64,000 nucleotides of DNA from JAUILH01 sp965230535 (GTDB lineage Bacteria > Bacteroidota > Bacteroidia > Flavobacteriales_D > JAUILH01), in contig OZ246009.1 in the NCBI GenBank assembly GCA_965230535.1, forward strand, positions 1,054,001 to 1,118,000, read 5' to 3'. The stretch's first letter is position 1. Each line of letters begins with the position of its first letter. The position numbers and the translations under genes are program-made. A model generated the notes under the pieces. The model had not been told where the DNA came from and ran no database searches. It saw nothing but the letters and a program-made list of their open reading frames with translations. Of this stretch, positions 54,325-63,739 are shown piece by piece.

Positions 54325-54702
54325 ATGAAAAAACTAGTAGAAGAATTTAAGGCGTTTGCCATGAAAGCGAACGTAATTGAGGCAGCCGTAGCCTTCATTT
54401 TAGCTATGGCTTTTAAACCTGTAATTGACTCTGTTGTCAACAATATTTTGATGCCAATCATTGCAAGAATTGCAGGAGAACCAGATTTCCATTCTTTAAC
54501 AATAGATTTAGGTAAGGGTGCGCATATTGGTTATGGTACACTAATTACTGTAATCATCAATTTCTTGTTTGTTGCAGCAGCTTTGTTCATGGTAATTAAG
54601 CTATACAAGAAAACAAAGAAAGAAGAAGAAGCGAAAGCACCTGCTGGTCCTAGCAAGGAAGAGCAATTATTAACTGAAATTAGAGATTTGCTTAAGAAGT
54701 AA
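54325..54702 (+). CDS. mscL: Large-conductance mechanosensitive channel
   Basis: The 125-aa product has EFKAFAMKANVIEAAVAFILAMAFKPVIDSVVNNILMP and a second segment VIINFLFVAAALFMVIKLYK, followed by a charged C-terminal helix (EEQLLTEIRDLL). These are MscL features. It follows mscS, forming an osmotic-release pair, and is closed by a terminator. Confidence 0.93.
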   Translation: MKKLVEEFKAFAMKANVIEAAVAFILAMAFKPVIDSVVNNILMPIIARIAGEPDFHSLTIDLGKGAHIGYGTLITVIINFLFVAAALFMVIKLYKKTKKEEEAKAPAGPSKEEQLLTEIRDLLKK

Positions 54703-54721
54703 ACAACTCGTTATCAAATAG

Positions 54722-54764
54722 AAGCCCTGATCTTGATGGTTTTTCAAGGTCAGGGCTTTTTTTA
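54722..54764 (+). terminator. Rho-independent terminator after mscL
   Basis: AAGCCCTGATCTTGA pairs with TCAAGGTCAGGGCTT, with one mismatch, around a short loop, followed by TTTTTTT. Confidence 0.88.
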
Positions 54765-54944
54765 TGCCTAATACCCAGATGCTTAAGTGAATGTCATTCG
54801 TCGGTAGAATTGTGTCATTCAAAGAATTATCCACCTGTAACATTAAACTTAAAATTAATTTCAGCGCAACTAATTATGCGGCTTAATTCGTTTTGAGTCT
54901 TTAAAATTTCTACATTAGTGGAGGTACGTACTACATATATAACT

Positions 54945-55628
54945 ATGAATTGTTTAATTGTTGATGATGATCCCACGTCTAGAAAGTTGATCGGTGAGCT
55001 GGTTGACAAGACTGATTGGTTGAATTTAATTGCAACTTGTGGATCTGCGGAAGAGGCCTCCGGAGCACTTGTTGAAAATGAAATCGACCTGATCTTACTA
55101 GATGTTGAGATGCCAGGAATGAACGGTTTAGAACTCTTGGAAAGTTTGAATAAACGCTATGATGTTGTTTTGATTACATCCAAGGAAGAATATGCTGTAG
55201 ACGCATTTGACCATGGAGTTACCGATTATTTGGTGAAACCGGTCGAATATTCTCGTTTCCTGAAAGCATGTAATAAGGCTCAGGAAAATTTAAAGTCACA
55301 AGGAGAAGTAGGTGCTTTCGAGTACATCTTTGTGAAATCGGGAACAGCATACGTCAAAGTCAATATTCCGGATGTCAGATACATTGAATCCATGGGAGAT
55401 TATGTAGTTATCTACACAGAAGAAAAACGCCATGTGATCAATATTACCATGAAAGAAACAGAAGCCAAACTAGCTTCACGGAACTTTATGAGGGTACATA
55501 GATCATATATAGTGAACCTCAATTCAGTGAAAGAAATAGAAGATAACACGATAAGTGTTGGTGATAAATCAATTCCTGTGAGTCGATCCTACAAGAAGGC
55601 TCTGATGGATAAATTAAGACTGTTTTAG
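54945..55628 (+). CDS. LytTR-family response regulator
   Basis: The product has an N-terminal receiver (NCLIVDDDPTSRKL, LILLDVEMPGMNG with the phosphorylated Asp, YLVKPVEY) and a C-terminal LytTR DNA-binding domain (FIFVKSG-like YIFVKSGTAYVKV, YIESMGDYVVIY, FMRVHRSYIVNL). The ATG at 54945 gives 227 aa and the usual receiver start. It is the output of the phosphorelay; it abuts a lone receiver gene with a 1-bp overlap. Confidence 0.92.
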   Translation: MNCLIVDDDPTSRKLIGELVDKTDWLNLIATCGSAEEASGALVENEIDLILLDVEMPGMNGLELLESLNKRYDVVLITSKEEYAVDAFDHGVTDYLVKPVEYSRFLKACNKAQENLKSQGEVGAFEYIFVKSGTAYVKVNIPDVRYIESMGDYVVIYTEEKRHVINITMKETEAKLASRNFMRVHRSYIVNLNSVKEIEDNTISVGDKSIPVSRSYKKALMDKLRLF

Positions 55629-56032
55629 TGACTAAACTTAAATGCATAGCGCTCGTTGACGATGATCAAACGACGAATTTTTTGAACAAGAGATTAATAG
55701 AGAGTAAAGGTGTTGCAGATAAGGTTCTGATTTTTAAGAACGGAAATGAAGCAATCGAACATTTTTCTAAGCTCGACACATCAAGTGACTTACGACCACA
55801 ACTGGTTCTGCTGGATATCAATATGCCCGTGATGAATGGCTTTGAATTTCTGGATGCCTATAATAATCTGGGAGATAGCCAAAAAGCAGATCAGGTCGTT
55901 GTTATGCTCAGCAGTAGTGAGCAGCCCGACGATAAAATGGAAGCACAAAAAAGAGGGGTTGAAGAATATCTGTCCAAACCACTTACTGAGGACAATCTAA
56001 AAGCAATTCTAGCCAAGTATTATGCTGGATAA
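55628..56032 (+). CDS. Stand-alone response regulator receiver protein
   Basis: The 134-aa product is one receiver domain: ALVDDDQTTN, LVLLDINMPVMNGFEFL with the acceptor Asp, VVMLSSS and LSKPLTEDN. It has no output domain and starts with GTG. It lies between the LytTR regulator and the Hpt gene with overlaps of 1 and 11 bp, so it is likely the phosphate carrier between kinase and Hpt. Confidence 0.9.
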   Translation: MTKLKCIALVDDDQTTNFLNKRLIESKGVADKVLIFKNGNEAIEHFSKLDTSSDLRPQLVLLDINMPVMNGFEFLDAYNNLGDSQKADQVVVMLSSSEQPDDKMEAQKRGVEEYLSKPLTEDNLKAILAKYYAG

Positions 56033-56333
56033 GGCAATCATTAACCAATATGGCTTAGAGGTGTTTAAGGAGGCACTGAGCATCTTTGTGCCCGATTCTA
56101 AAGAAGTGCTTTCCAAGCTGGAAAATAGTAAGGAACATACAGAACTTTCTTCATGGGCGCACAGAATCAAAGGGTCTTATCTCATGATCGGAGCAAAAGA
56201 AATGGCTGACATAGCTCTAACTATAGAAAAATCCGAAACTTTTGAAGAGGGGAGGCGCCATATCGATGAGCTTAAGATCGCCCACGAAAAATTGTTATCC
56301 TTTCTGAAGACTTCTTATCAGATTGAGGGATAA
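56022..56333 (+). CDS. Hpt-domain phosphotransfer protein
   Basis: The 103-aa product is a four-helix Hpt domain with the phosphorylated His in SWAHRIKGSYLMIGA (HRIKGS). It moves phosphate between receivers. Its 3' end overlaps the convergent histidine-kinase gene by 62 bp. Confidence 0.88.
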   Translation: MLDKAIINQYGLEVFKEALSIFVPDSKEVLSKLENSKEHTELSSWAHRIKGSYLMIGAKEMADIALTIEKSETFEEGRRHIDELKIAHEKLLSFLKTSYQIEG

Positions 56334-59169
56334 AGATTGTAAAGCTTGTTCCAACATCAGGGGTACTTTCCACATCTATAGAACCTCCGGCTCTTTCTAC
56401 CATTGAGTTCACCAGGTACAGACCAATTCCACTACCCTCAACATGGTCGTGAACGCGTTTGAACATACCAAACAAGCGCTCTTTACTTGTACTTAAATCC
56501 ATTCCCAGACCATTATCAGCAATGATGATATTCACGCCCTCAGATGTTTTTTCTGTCCTGATCTGAAGGTGCAATTTCCGTTTCGGAGATCTGTATTTAA
56601 TGGCATTGGACATGAAGTTATACAGAATACTACGCAAGTCTTCTCTTCTGAACTCTATGCGATCAACCTCAATTTTCTTTATAATTTCCGCTTTACTGGA
56701 TATAATGTCGAGCGCAATGACAGTTTCAACCTCCCCAATTAGCTGGTTTAGATCAATGTCTTCGTAGTTGTCCAGTTTTCCATGTCCACCCACCTTCAAG
56801 GCTTCAATGAATCCAAGTAAGTTTTTGTGAAGCTGCTCTGATGTGTTCTCCATCAAACTGATCACCTGTTGTTTCTCTTCACCGGAAATATCTTCTTTAA
56901 GAATTTCTGTAAGTCCTTTAATATTAATCACCGGATTCTTAAGGTCATGACTAATGGCGTAGGTATACTCTTCCAAACGTTTGTTTTGTGTCTGTAGCTG
57001 TTTGGTTCGCCTTTCAACTTTTCGTTTCAACAGGTTAGAGTATCTTTTAATACTTCTGTTTCTGATTTCAGTGATGATGACGATGACTAAAATGATCAAT
57101 ACAATCATGATCACAATGAAAGTTGTGGTCTTCCAAAAAGGTGTTTTAATCTCAAATTCAATCTGAATCTCTTCAAGGTCTTCACTGCTGTAAGGCAAAA
57201 CTGGTTTGATTCTTAAAGTGTAATTCCCTTCTTTGAGTTTTTTATATCTAATTTCACTTAGATAAGCTGGTTTAGACCATTTTTCGTCGTAGCCTTCAAG
57301 TTTGTAGGTGTACAACAGGTTTTCTGCGTGGTTCAGACTAATGGGTTCCACAGCAATCCGAATATTGTATTCGCCGTAGTTCAGGATGATTTTTTCGGAA
57401 GGATCGTAGCTCACACCTTTGGCTTCAAAAGAACTGATGTTGATTTTTACCATTGGCGGTTCAGGATATTTAGCCGCATTAACCAGGATCAAACCGTCTT
57501 CAGAGGTCGCCACAAAGGTGTTTTTATTCAAAGAAGCTATTTGGGCTCCCACCATGTTGCTTTTCACGTTCAAATCGTCCTCAATCCTATTTAGTTGCTT
57601 ATTGAGAAGCAGGATTTCATCACCACTACATACCACAACATAGTCCATCGTTTGTACTGCTCCATAGACGTACTTGGGCAAGCCTTTTAACTCAGATTTT
57701 AGAAAATTCAGTCTGTCATTGATCAAAACACAGCCACTCCCTTCTGAAGTGAACAGAACACCAATATCAAGCTCAAGGGCATCATTGATACTGCTGTTTT
57801 TAAGGCCACTGTTGCCATCAAAATGTTCCCATTCACCATCCTGAACACTTGAAACACCATTGTATTTCGATAAGAACCAGAGTTTGTTTTTCAGTTTGAA
57901 TACCGAATTTATGTCGTTGTGAGAAAGGCCATTAGTGGTGTTGTAATGTTCAACTTTTTCAAATGATTTATTGGTAACTATGACACCGGAATGTGGCGTA
58001 CTGAAGTAATAGTTACCATCAATTGTAGCTATGCTGTTGACGAAAAGTAATTCATCATGAATCGCATCAGGCAATTGAATTTGGACAAAACGTCCGGCGG
58101 TATCGGAATACTCAAAAAGGCCCAGTCCCATCGTACTCAACCAAAGTTGTCCTCCAACTTCAGATAACCTGCTTGCTTCAGGAATACCGTAACCTCCTTT
58201 TAATTGGAGCTGAATATGGTCTTTATTGTATTTAAGTTGGTACTTGATTACCGAGTCTTGTCCAACTGCAAATAGAAACTCTCCATGTTTCTTGATGTCA
58301 TGCAAAGCCAAATCACTCGGATAGGAACTATAATGAAGTTCTGGCAGCGAATAGAGTCCCGCACCGTCAGTTCCAACCCACAAAGTGTTTTCCGTGTCCA
58401 GAAAAATGCTGTTAACATGATCTGTATTCAGACCATTGTCTTCAGATATCTGAAATAGCATAGTTTCGAGTTTTTTGTCGAAAACAGAGATCCCCTTTTT
58501 TCCTGAGGTATATACTTTATCCGGGCCTACCAAAGATTCACGGTTTTCCAACTCAAAAAATAGGTTGATGAAATCAGGTCTCATTTCTTCCGTGTTATAG
58601 ATGTTGTAAGAACTAATAGACCCTTTTGAAACGATGGACAGATTTTCATCATCTCCGGCAATCATTTGATCGTTGAATTTAAAAACACGGTTGATTGGAT
58701 GGTCTGTCTTATGAATCAATTCCTGATTACTTGAAGATTTGAATAAGGTGATGTGTCCATTTTGTTGAAATGTGGTCATCAACCCATCCTCAAAGTTCAT
58801 GTGTATAATTCTGCTCACACTTTCGGTTGCAGCGGAGTCTGTAATCTCATCGCGGTCTATGTTGTACTGAAGAATTCTCCCATCATCCATGCCCAGAAAG
58901 ATGTCTCCTTCATGTTCAACAACTTGTCTGATAACGGTATTGCCAACTTCTTCATTTCCGAGTTCACGAACCCAGGCCAGACCATTAAACCTGTATAGTC
59001 CATTGCCACCAGCTACCCAAAGGGCGCCTTTAGTGTCGTTGGTAATGTCGTAAATAAAGGCAGTATGGAGGCCCTTTGTTTTGCCGTAATGTTTGAGCTG
59101 GTAATTTTGTGTCAGGCCTTTATGACCGAACAGTACTGTTAAAAAAACGATGAGCGCTAACCGGATCAA
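56272..59169 (-). CDS. Propeller-type sensor histidine kinase (Reg_prop/Y_Y_Y)
   Basis: The 965-aa product has a signal peptide, a large periplasmic beta-propeller region with Reg_prop repeats (GLHTAFIYDITNDTKGALWV; STMGLGLF), a Y_Y_Y domain near residues 600-665 (LEGYDEKWSKPAYLSEIRYK), one membrane segment (TFIVIMIVLIILVIVIITEI, ~680-703), a HisKA with the phosphorylated His near 740 (YAISHDLKNPVINIKG) and an HATPase with NAIKYRSP, ADNGLGMD and GSGIGLYLV. It has no receiver, so it must hand phosphate to separate partners, likely the convergent receiver/Hpt/LytTR set. It is the last gene of a three-gene operon. Confidence 0.9.
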   Translation of the reverse strand: MIRLALIVFLTVLFGHKGLTQNYQLKHYGKTKGLHTAFIYDITNDTKGALWVAGGNGLYRFNGLAWVRELGNEEVGNTVIRQVVEHEGDIFLGMDDGRILQYNIDRDEITDSAATESVSRIIHMNFEDGLMTTFQQNGHITLFKSSSNQELIHKTDHPINRVFKFNDQMIAGDDENLSIVSKGSISSYNIYNTEEMRPDFINLFFELENRESLVGPDKVYTSGKKGISVFDKKLETMLFQISEDNGLNTDHVNSIFLDTENTLWVGTDGAGLYSLPELHYSSYPSDLALHDIKKHGEFLFAVGQDSVIKYQLKYNKDHIQLQLKGGYGIPEASRLSEVGGQLWLSTMGLGLFEYSDTAGRFVQIQLPDAIHDELLFVNSIATIDGNYYFSTPHSGVIVTNKSFEKVEHYNTTNGLSHNDINSVFKLKNKLWFLSKYNGVSSVQDGEWEHFDGNSGLKNSSINDALELDIGVLFTSEGSGCVLINDRLNFLKSELKGLPKYVYGAVQTMDYVVVCSGDEILLLNKQLNRIEDDLNVKSNMVGAQIASLNKNTFVATSEDGLILVNAAKYPEPPMVKINISSFEAKGVSYDPSEKIILNYGEYNIRIAVEPISLNHAENLLYTYKLEGYDEKWSKPAYLSEIRYKKLKEGNYTLRIKPVLPYSSEDLEEIQIEFEIKTPFWKTTTFIVIMIVLIILVIVIITEIRNRSIKRYSNLLKRKVERRTKQLQTQNKRLEEYTYAISHDLKNPVINIKGLTEILKEDISGEEKQQVISLMENTSEQLHKNLLGFIEALKVGGHGKLDNYEDIDLNQLIGEVETVIALDIISSKAEIIKKIEVDRIEFRREDLRSILYNFMSNAIKYRSPKRKLHLQIRTEKTSEGVNIIIADNGLGMDLSTSKERLFGMFKRVHDHVEGSGIGLYLVNSMVERAGGSIDVESTPDVGTSFTIFIPQSDKKSSERITIFRGRS

Positions 59170-60134
59170 AGTTTTTTGGTAATGGTTTTTGTTTTAACGT
59201 CTATTGGAAATTCATACTTGGTGACTCCAATAGGTGAGGCGAAGAAAGGAACGGGTTCATTGTATTGATTCACCACGTAGAAGACCATGTCGTTTTCTTC
59301 ATTGGTCTTTTTCTCAATCTGAATGTCTATAGACTTGTTTCTTTCTTTTGGTCTGATGGCGATACGGCTTTTACTCCACTCACCGTCGGCAGATAGCTTT
59401 TGGTGATGACCATTTCTGGCAATAGAGTTTATCTTGATATACCCATCGCTGTCAAAATCAAAATTGTGTTGAACCAGATAATCTACCTTATCATCTACAT
59501 AGGGATAAATATGGCATACTGATTTGGCCTTATTCTTCAGCTGGAATGAGTACTCGTAAGTGAAGCCGTTGCCTCCGGGAACCGGAATCCTGTTTTTCTT
59601 AGAGCTACTCAAAAAATACTTGTAGTGGTTGCCATCATCTCCTGTCAGACCTTCACAGATCACCTTGAAAACGTATCCGTCAAACTCCTCAACGTATTCA
59701 CCTTCTTTTGGATTAACCATGGCCAGTTGGTACCATTTACTTTCCAGATCATCTCTTTTTCCAAAAGTCTTGCTGGTTACCAGGTTTCCACTTTTGTAAT
59801 TTCCTACAGGATTGATACTTCTTGCGGCTTTCGTTGAGTAACAACCTTTCCCACTGTAAACAGAGAACCTTGTTTGCGTATTCGGTGCAGCAACAACCTG
59901 ATCATTTTCTCCCTCAATTCCCGGGTCAAAGACACTCAGGTAAACAGGTTTGTTGTAATCCTTAGGGATCAACATAAAGAAAATCTGAACATGGTCATCA
60001 TCTCCCCAGTTGTCAGGGGCTTGTTTTCCAAAAGTCACAAGATTCTCCAGATTCTCAGATCGGGAAGGAATCATTTGCGAAAGAGCCATATTGCTCAAAA
60101 CCGAGCAAACGAAAAGAATTAAGAGTTTTTTCAC
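59166..60134 (-). CDS. Secreted protein of unknown function
   Basis: The 322-aa product has a signal peptide (LLILFVCSVLSNMALSQ), then a mainly beta protein with DDHVQIFFMLIPKDYNKPVYL near residue 45 and further strands. No known domain was identified. It overlaps the kinase gene by 4 bp and the PKD gene by 1 bp, so it may be a ligand-binding partner of the sensor. The role is inferred from position only. Confidence 0.65.
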   Translation of the reverse strand: MKKLLILFVCSVLSNMALSQMIPSRSENLENLVTFGKQAPDNWGDDDHVQIFFMLIPKDYNKPVYLSVFDPGIEGENDQVVAAPNTQTRFSVYSGKGCYSTKAARSINPVGNYKSGNLVTSKTFGKRDDLESKWYQLAMVNPKEGEYVEEFDGYVFKVICEGLTGDDGNHYKYFLSSSKKNRIPVPGGNGFTYEYSFQLKNKAKSVCHIYPYVDDKVDYLVQHNFDFDSDGYIKINSIARNGHHQKLSADGEWSKSRIAIRPKERNKSIDIQIEKKTNEENDMVFYVVNQYNEPVPFFASPIGVTKYEFPIDVKTKTITKKL

Positions 60135-61066
60135 TACTGGCGGTTTTTAAAATTATATAAAATAGGAACGTTTTGTTCTACACAGCCTTTAATCTCACCA
60201 CTGTCGGTAAGCATGTACATTCTAATGTTCCCGTTTTTAGCCTGATCAAATATGTGTTTAACCTCAGATCCAACACCATAAGAGTGGTCGCTGAAATCCC
60301 AGATATACTTTAAAGACTCATCTGCTTTATCACACTTAAATACACTTTCTTCTCCAGCCGAAATGACAGAAATTTTACCTTCCGGCGAGCTAAATGTAGG
60401 AGATGGTGTAAATGAGAATTTTGTTGTTTTAACGTCTTTTTCCAGAAGTCCACTGATGTTGTCTTTCACCGATAATGATACAGAGTATTCGCCAGCTTCA
60501 TCATAACAACGTTTTACGCTAACTCCCTTTTTTGTATAGCCATCTTCAAACTTCCAGATAAACACCATGTTCGGGCTTTCCGGGTCTAAACTTCTAGCTG
60601 CACTGATCTCGACACAATATTTACTTTCTTCGTTTTCAGAACAATCAGTAATCGGCTCGTTTTCCTTGGCATTGGAAAAGCTTCTAAGCGTTTGTGCCAA
60701 CTCAGCGTCTTTAGGATTCGGCAGAGCCAAATAATTGTCCAATTGTTTATTGGCGTCAGTATAGTTACCGCTGGATAATAAGAACATACTATACTCAAGC
60801 ATATATTCCTGATTCCCCTTCGATAAAAGTAATTTGTAAGCCACATCTAATTTGTCATTCTTAGACTGGACTTTATAACAGGTAAGCAGCTTTTTTGTGA
60901 CCTCAAAGTCTTGAGTGCCTGATAAATACTTCTCATAGTATCTTTCTGCAAACAAATAATCGTGGTTTGCATAGAACTTGTCAGCCTTTTTCAAGTGCTT
61001 CTTTTTTTGAGCAAAACCAGATCCTGCCAAAAGGATGAATATACCAGTAACAATTACTTTATACAT
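60134..61066 (-). CDS. Secreted TPR/PKD-domain protein
   Basis: The 310-aa product has a signal peptide (ends GSGFAQ), a helical repeat region with TPR-like character (ADKFYANHDYLFAERYYEKY, residues ~26-125), then two PKD-like domains: IWKFEDGYTKKGVSVKRCYDEAGEYSVSL and IWDFSDHSYGVGSEVKHIF. This resembles Bacteroidota surface and gliding proteins. First gene of the operon with the unknown secreted protein and the sensor kinase. Confidence 0.72.
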   Translation of the reverse strand: MYKVIVTGIFILLAGSGFAQKKKHLKKADKFYANHDYLFAERYYEKYLSGTQDFEVTKKLLTCYKVQSKNDKLDVAYKLLLSKGNQEYMLEYSMFLLSSGNYTDANKQLDNYLALPNPKDAELAQTLRSFSNAKENEPITDCSENEESKYCVEISAARSLDPESPNMVFIWKFEDGYTKKGVSVKRCYDEAGEYSVSLSVKDNISGLLEKDVKTTKFSFTPSPTFSSPEGKISVISAGEESVFKCDKADESLKYIWDFSDHSYGVGSEVKHIFDQAKNGNIRMYMLTDSGEIKGCVEQNVPILYNFKNRQ

Positions 61067-61108
61067 TTACTTTAAATTTCGGGGCTAAATTAAGTAAAAA
61101 TAGGTATA

Positions 61109-62557
61109 TCAACCTAGGATAAAATGACAATATAGAATGATGATAAATGCACAGGTGAAATTCAAAATCAGGCCTGTCTTTATCATATCTCTGATGGCTA
61201 ATTTTTCACTGCCAAAAACAATGGTGTTGGGTGGTGTTGCCACAGGTAACATAAATGCACATGAGGCACAAAAAGTAACCGGAAGTAAGAAGTATAAAGG
61301 TGTTTCCTCCGGAAAGTTAGCCGCTATCGAAATGAGAATGATGGCGAATAACTGAGTTGAGGTTGTATTGGATGTGAGTTCTGTTAAAAATGTCATAATC
61401 AAACAGAGTATGGCAACTACGGCAAAAGCTCCCAAACCATCACTCAGTATTTCCAATTGTTCCTGAAGAAGCTTGCTTACACCACTGTTCTTAAATGCTC
61501 TGACTAGAGCAAAGCCCGCACCAAACAGGAATATGATTCCGACTGGTAAACGCTCTACATCTTTCCAGGTAATGAGCGACTGACCTTTTGGAAGGGGGAT
61601 TAGAAAGAGTAAAACGGAGAAGAATATGGCGACTGAACTTTCTTTGATAAAGCCGGGTTCAGGAAATAAACTCGTCCAACCGTCAAATTTGAAACTGCCA
61701 ATCTCTAGTGGCTTCATGGTTAACCAAAGAATAGCCATTGCAGAGAATAGAAAAGCAATCCATTTTTCAGATAAACTGATTTTACCCAATTCCTGATAAG
61801 ATTTTTCCAGAGAGGTTTTGTCAACTTGCAAATCAGATACGTCCCTTGGTTTTAGGTAACGAAACCTGATCACGAAAAAACAAAGCGTGAACAGTAGACA
61901 CGAAAGAGGTAGACCAATCTGCATCCAATCTGCAAACCCTAAAGGCATGGAAGATTGTAGTTCAGGAAAACTCTTTTGATAATGTTCTGCGATAACATTG
62001 TTGGGCAAAGTACCCACTATGGTCGCCATACCACCAATAGAAGAGGCGTAGGCAATTCCCAGTAAAAGTGGCGTAGAGAGGGTTTTTTCTGCTTTGCCGA
62101 GATGCATCAATACAGCCAGAACTGCGGGAAGCAACATGGTCACCGTAGCAGTATTTAAAATCCACATAGATAAAAATGCACTGGCCAGCATGAAACCAAA
62201 GAGCATTTTAGAAGGGGATGCGCCAGCCGCAAGGATAATTTTCAAGGCAATTCTTTTATGAAGATGGCACCGTTCCATTGCATACGCCATAATAAAGCCA
62301 CCTATAAACAGGAAGATGGTTTGATTCATATAATTTGGTGCGATCGTATTCATGGCCTCAACACCAAAAATGGGGAACACAACAAGTGGCAGAAGTGAGG
62401 TCACGTAAATTGGAACCAGCTCTGTAATCCACAAAGCGGCCATGCTCAAAGTAAGTGTAATGACAATACTCTGTTGCGAGTTTAGCTCACGGTTAAGAAG
62501 AAAATAGGCAAGTGCACTTAAAATAAAAACCAGTAAAAGTCCAATTCGCCGATTCAT
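61109..62557 (-). CDS. SLC13/DASS-family anion:Na+ symporter
   Basis: The 482-aa product is a polytopic membrane protein with about 11-12 hydrophobic segments: IGGFIMAYAMERCHLHKRIAL, MWILNTATVTMLLPAVLAVL, SIGGMATIVGTLPNNVIAEH and LTELTSNTTSTQLFAIIL. The SNT and GTLPN/MLPVATPPN signatures are those of the DASS family, which imports dicarboxylates or sulfate with Na+. The substrate is not predictable. Confidence 0.87.
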   Translation of the reverse strand: MNRRIGLLLVFILSALAYFLLNRELNSQQSIVITLTLSMAALWITELVPIYVTSLLPLVVFPIFGVEAMNTIAPNYMNQTIFLFIGGFIMAYAMERCHLHKRIALKIILAAGASPSKMLFGFMLASAFLSMWILNTATVTMLLPAVLAVLMHLGKAEKTLSTPLLLGIAYASSIGGMATIVGTLPNNVIAEHYQKSFPELQSSMPLGFADWMQIGLPLSCLLFTLCFFVIRFRYLKPRDVSDLQVDKTSLEKSYQELGKISLSEKWIAFLFSAMAILWLTMKPLEIGSFKFDGWTSLFPEPGFIKESSVAIFFSVLLFLIPLPKGQSLITWKDVERLPVGIIFLFGAGFALVRAFKNSGVSKLLQEQLEILSDGLGAFAVVAILCLIMTFLTELTSNTTSTQLFAIILISIAANFPEETPLYFLLPVTFCASCAFMLPVATPPNTIVFGSEKLAIRDMIKTGLILNFTCAFIIILYCHFILG

Positions 62558-62565
62558 AGAATTGT

Positions 62566-62895
62566 TTACTTAGGCATGATCTTGGCCAAAAGCTCGTCCA
62601 AACATGATTGGGTTATTCGAACCAACTCGTCACGGTTCATTTCATTTAACTGAGCCATGGTATAGCCTTTAGACTTCACCGTATTGTAAGAACAGGTACA
62701 GTATTTTTTTGCGGCTTTTTTTAGTTTCCTTTCCTTAATGCCAAGACTTTCCGTATCAGGAGAATTGATAAAGCCATCAACGCAGGCATTTACAAAAATT
62801 TTCTTCTCTTCTTTTTGAGAAATACCGGACTCAGTTTGAGCGAATAAACTTCCCGAAATAAAAAACATGGGAAGCAAAAGGATCAAATTTTTCAT
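62566..62895 (-). CDS. Secreted small Cys-containing protein, unknown
   Basis: The 109-aa product begins at ATG 62895 with a signal peptide (MKNLILLLPMFFISGSLFAQ); a longer frame from 62946 adds 17 residues. The mature part has three or four Cys (ACVDGF, KYCTCSY, QSCLDELL) and a helical pattern of a type seen in several Bacteroidota proteins. It is 8 bp upstream of the transporter gene, on the same strand. Confidence 0.65.
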   Translation of the reverse strand: MKNLILLLPMFFISGSLFAQTESGISQKEEKKIFVNACVDGFINSPDTESLGIKERKLKKAAKKYCTCSYNTVKSKGYTMAQLNEMNRDELVRITQSCLDELLAKIMPK

Positions 62896-62972
62896 ACTTA
62901 CACAAATATAAACTTTATCAAGGGCTTTCATAATTTCGCTGGTCAATTCTCATTTTGTTTCTTTGTGTTCAA

Positions 62973-63737
62973 ATGCTGGGGTCATACTTCTCATACAGAG
63001 TAAAAGCTAAAGGAAGACAATCTATCCATTCGCCATTTCTATTCGAATTCTATAACGACATTGTAAAGTTTAAAGGCAACAAAGAAACTCAGAATTGTGA
63101 CCATATGCTCAGAGAAAACCTCAAATCGGAAGTATTGATTGATGCCGGAGGTTTTGGAGCGGGTTCACGAAAAAAAAATAAACCAAGGAAGGTTAGCTCT
63201 ATTGCAAAACTATCGGGCTCTTCAGCCCGGTGGGGACGTTTTTTGTTTGCCATGTCCGAACGTTTTGGAGGAGATGTTGTTATTGAGTTGGGAACCAACT
63301 TGGGAATAGGAACAAGTTATTTAGCGCTTGGAAACAAGAACACAACTGTTCATACCTTTGAGGGCAATAGTTCATTATATGATTTTTCGTCGGCCAATTT
63401 TGAGAAGAATGGCATTAGCAATGTGCAGGCACACCTGGGACTTATTCAGGATTTGTTGCCAGGTGTTCTCAGTGACGTTAAAAAGGTAGATCTTGTATAT
63501 ATAGATGCAGATCATACTTATGAGGCCACGGTACATTTTTTTGAGTTATTGAAACCACATTTAAAAGAAAGTTCGGTAATCATATTTGACGACATTCATT
63601 GGTCAGAAGGAATGGAAAGCGCTTGGCAAGAAGTGGTTTCTGATTCAATGGTTACGCTATCTTTAGATTTGTTTTTTAAGGGAATTGTGTTTTTCGACAA
63701 AGGACTTTCTAAAGAGCATTTTATATTAAAACATTAG
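62973..63737 (+). CDS. Class I SAM-dependent methyltransferase
   Basis: The 254-aa product has GDVVIELGTNLGIGTSYLAL (SAM site) near residue 100, VHTFEGNSSLYDF, LVYIDADHTYEATVHFFELL and SSVIIFDDIHWSEGM, the layout of Methyltransf_24 proteins. The acceptor is unknown. ATG at 62973 is preferred over TTG at 62955. Confidence 0.82.
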   Translation: MLGSYFSYRVKAKGRQSIHSPFLFEFYNDIVKFKGNKETQNCDHMLRENLKSEVLIDAGGFGAGSRKKNKPRKVSSIAKLSGSSARWGRFLFAMSERFGGDVVIELGTNLGIGTSYLALGNKNTTVHTFEGNSSLYDFSSANFEKNGISNVQAHLGLIQDLLPGVLSDVKKVDLVYIDADHTYEATVHFFELLKPHLKESSVIIFDDIHWSEGMESAWQEVVSDSMVTLSLDLFFKGIVFFDKGLSKEHFILKH

Positions 63738-63739
63738 AT

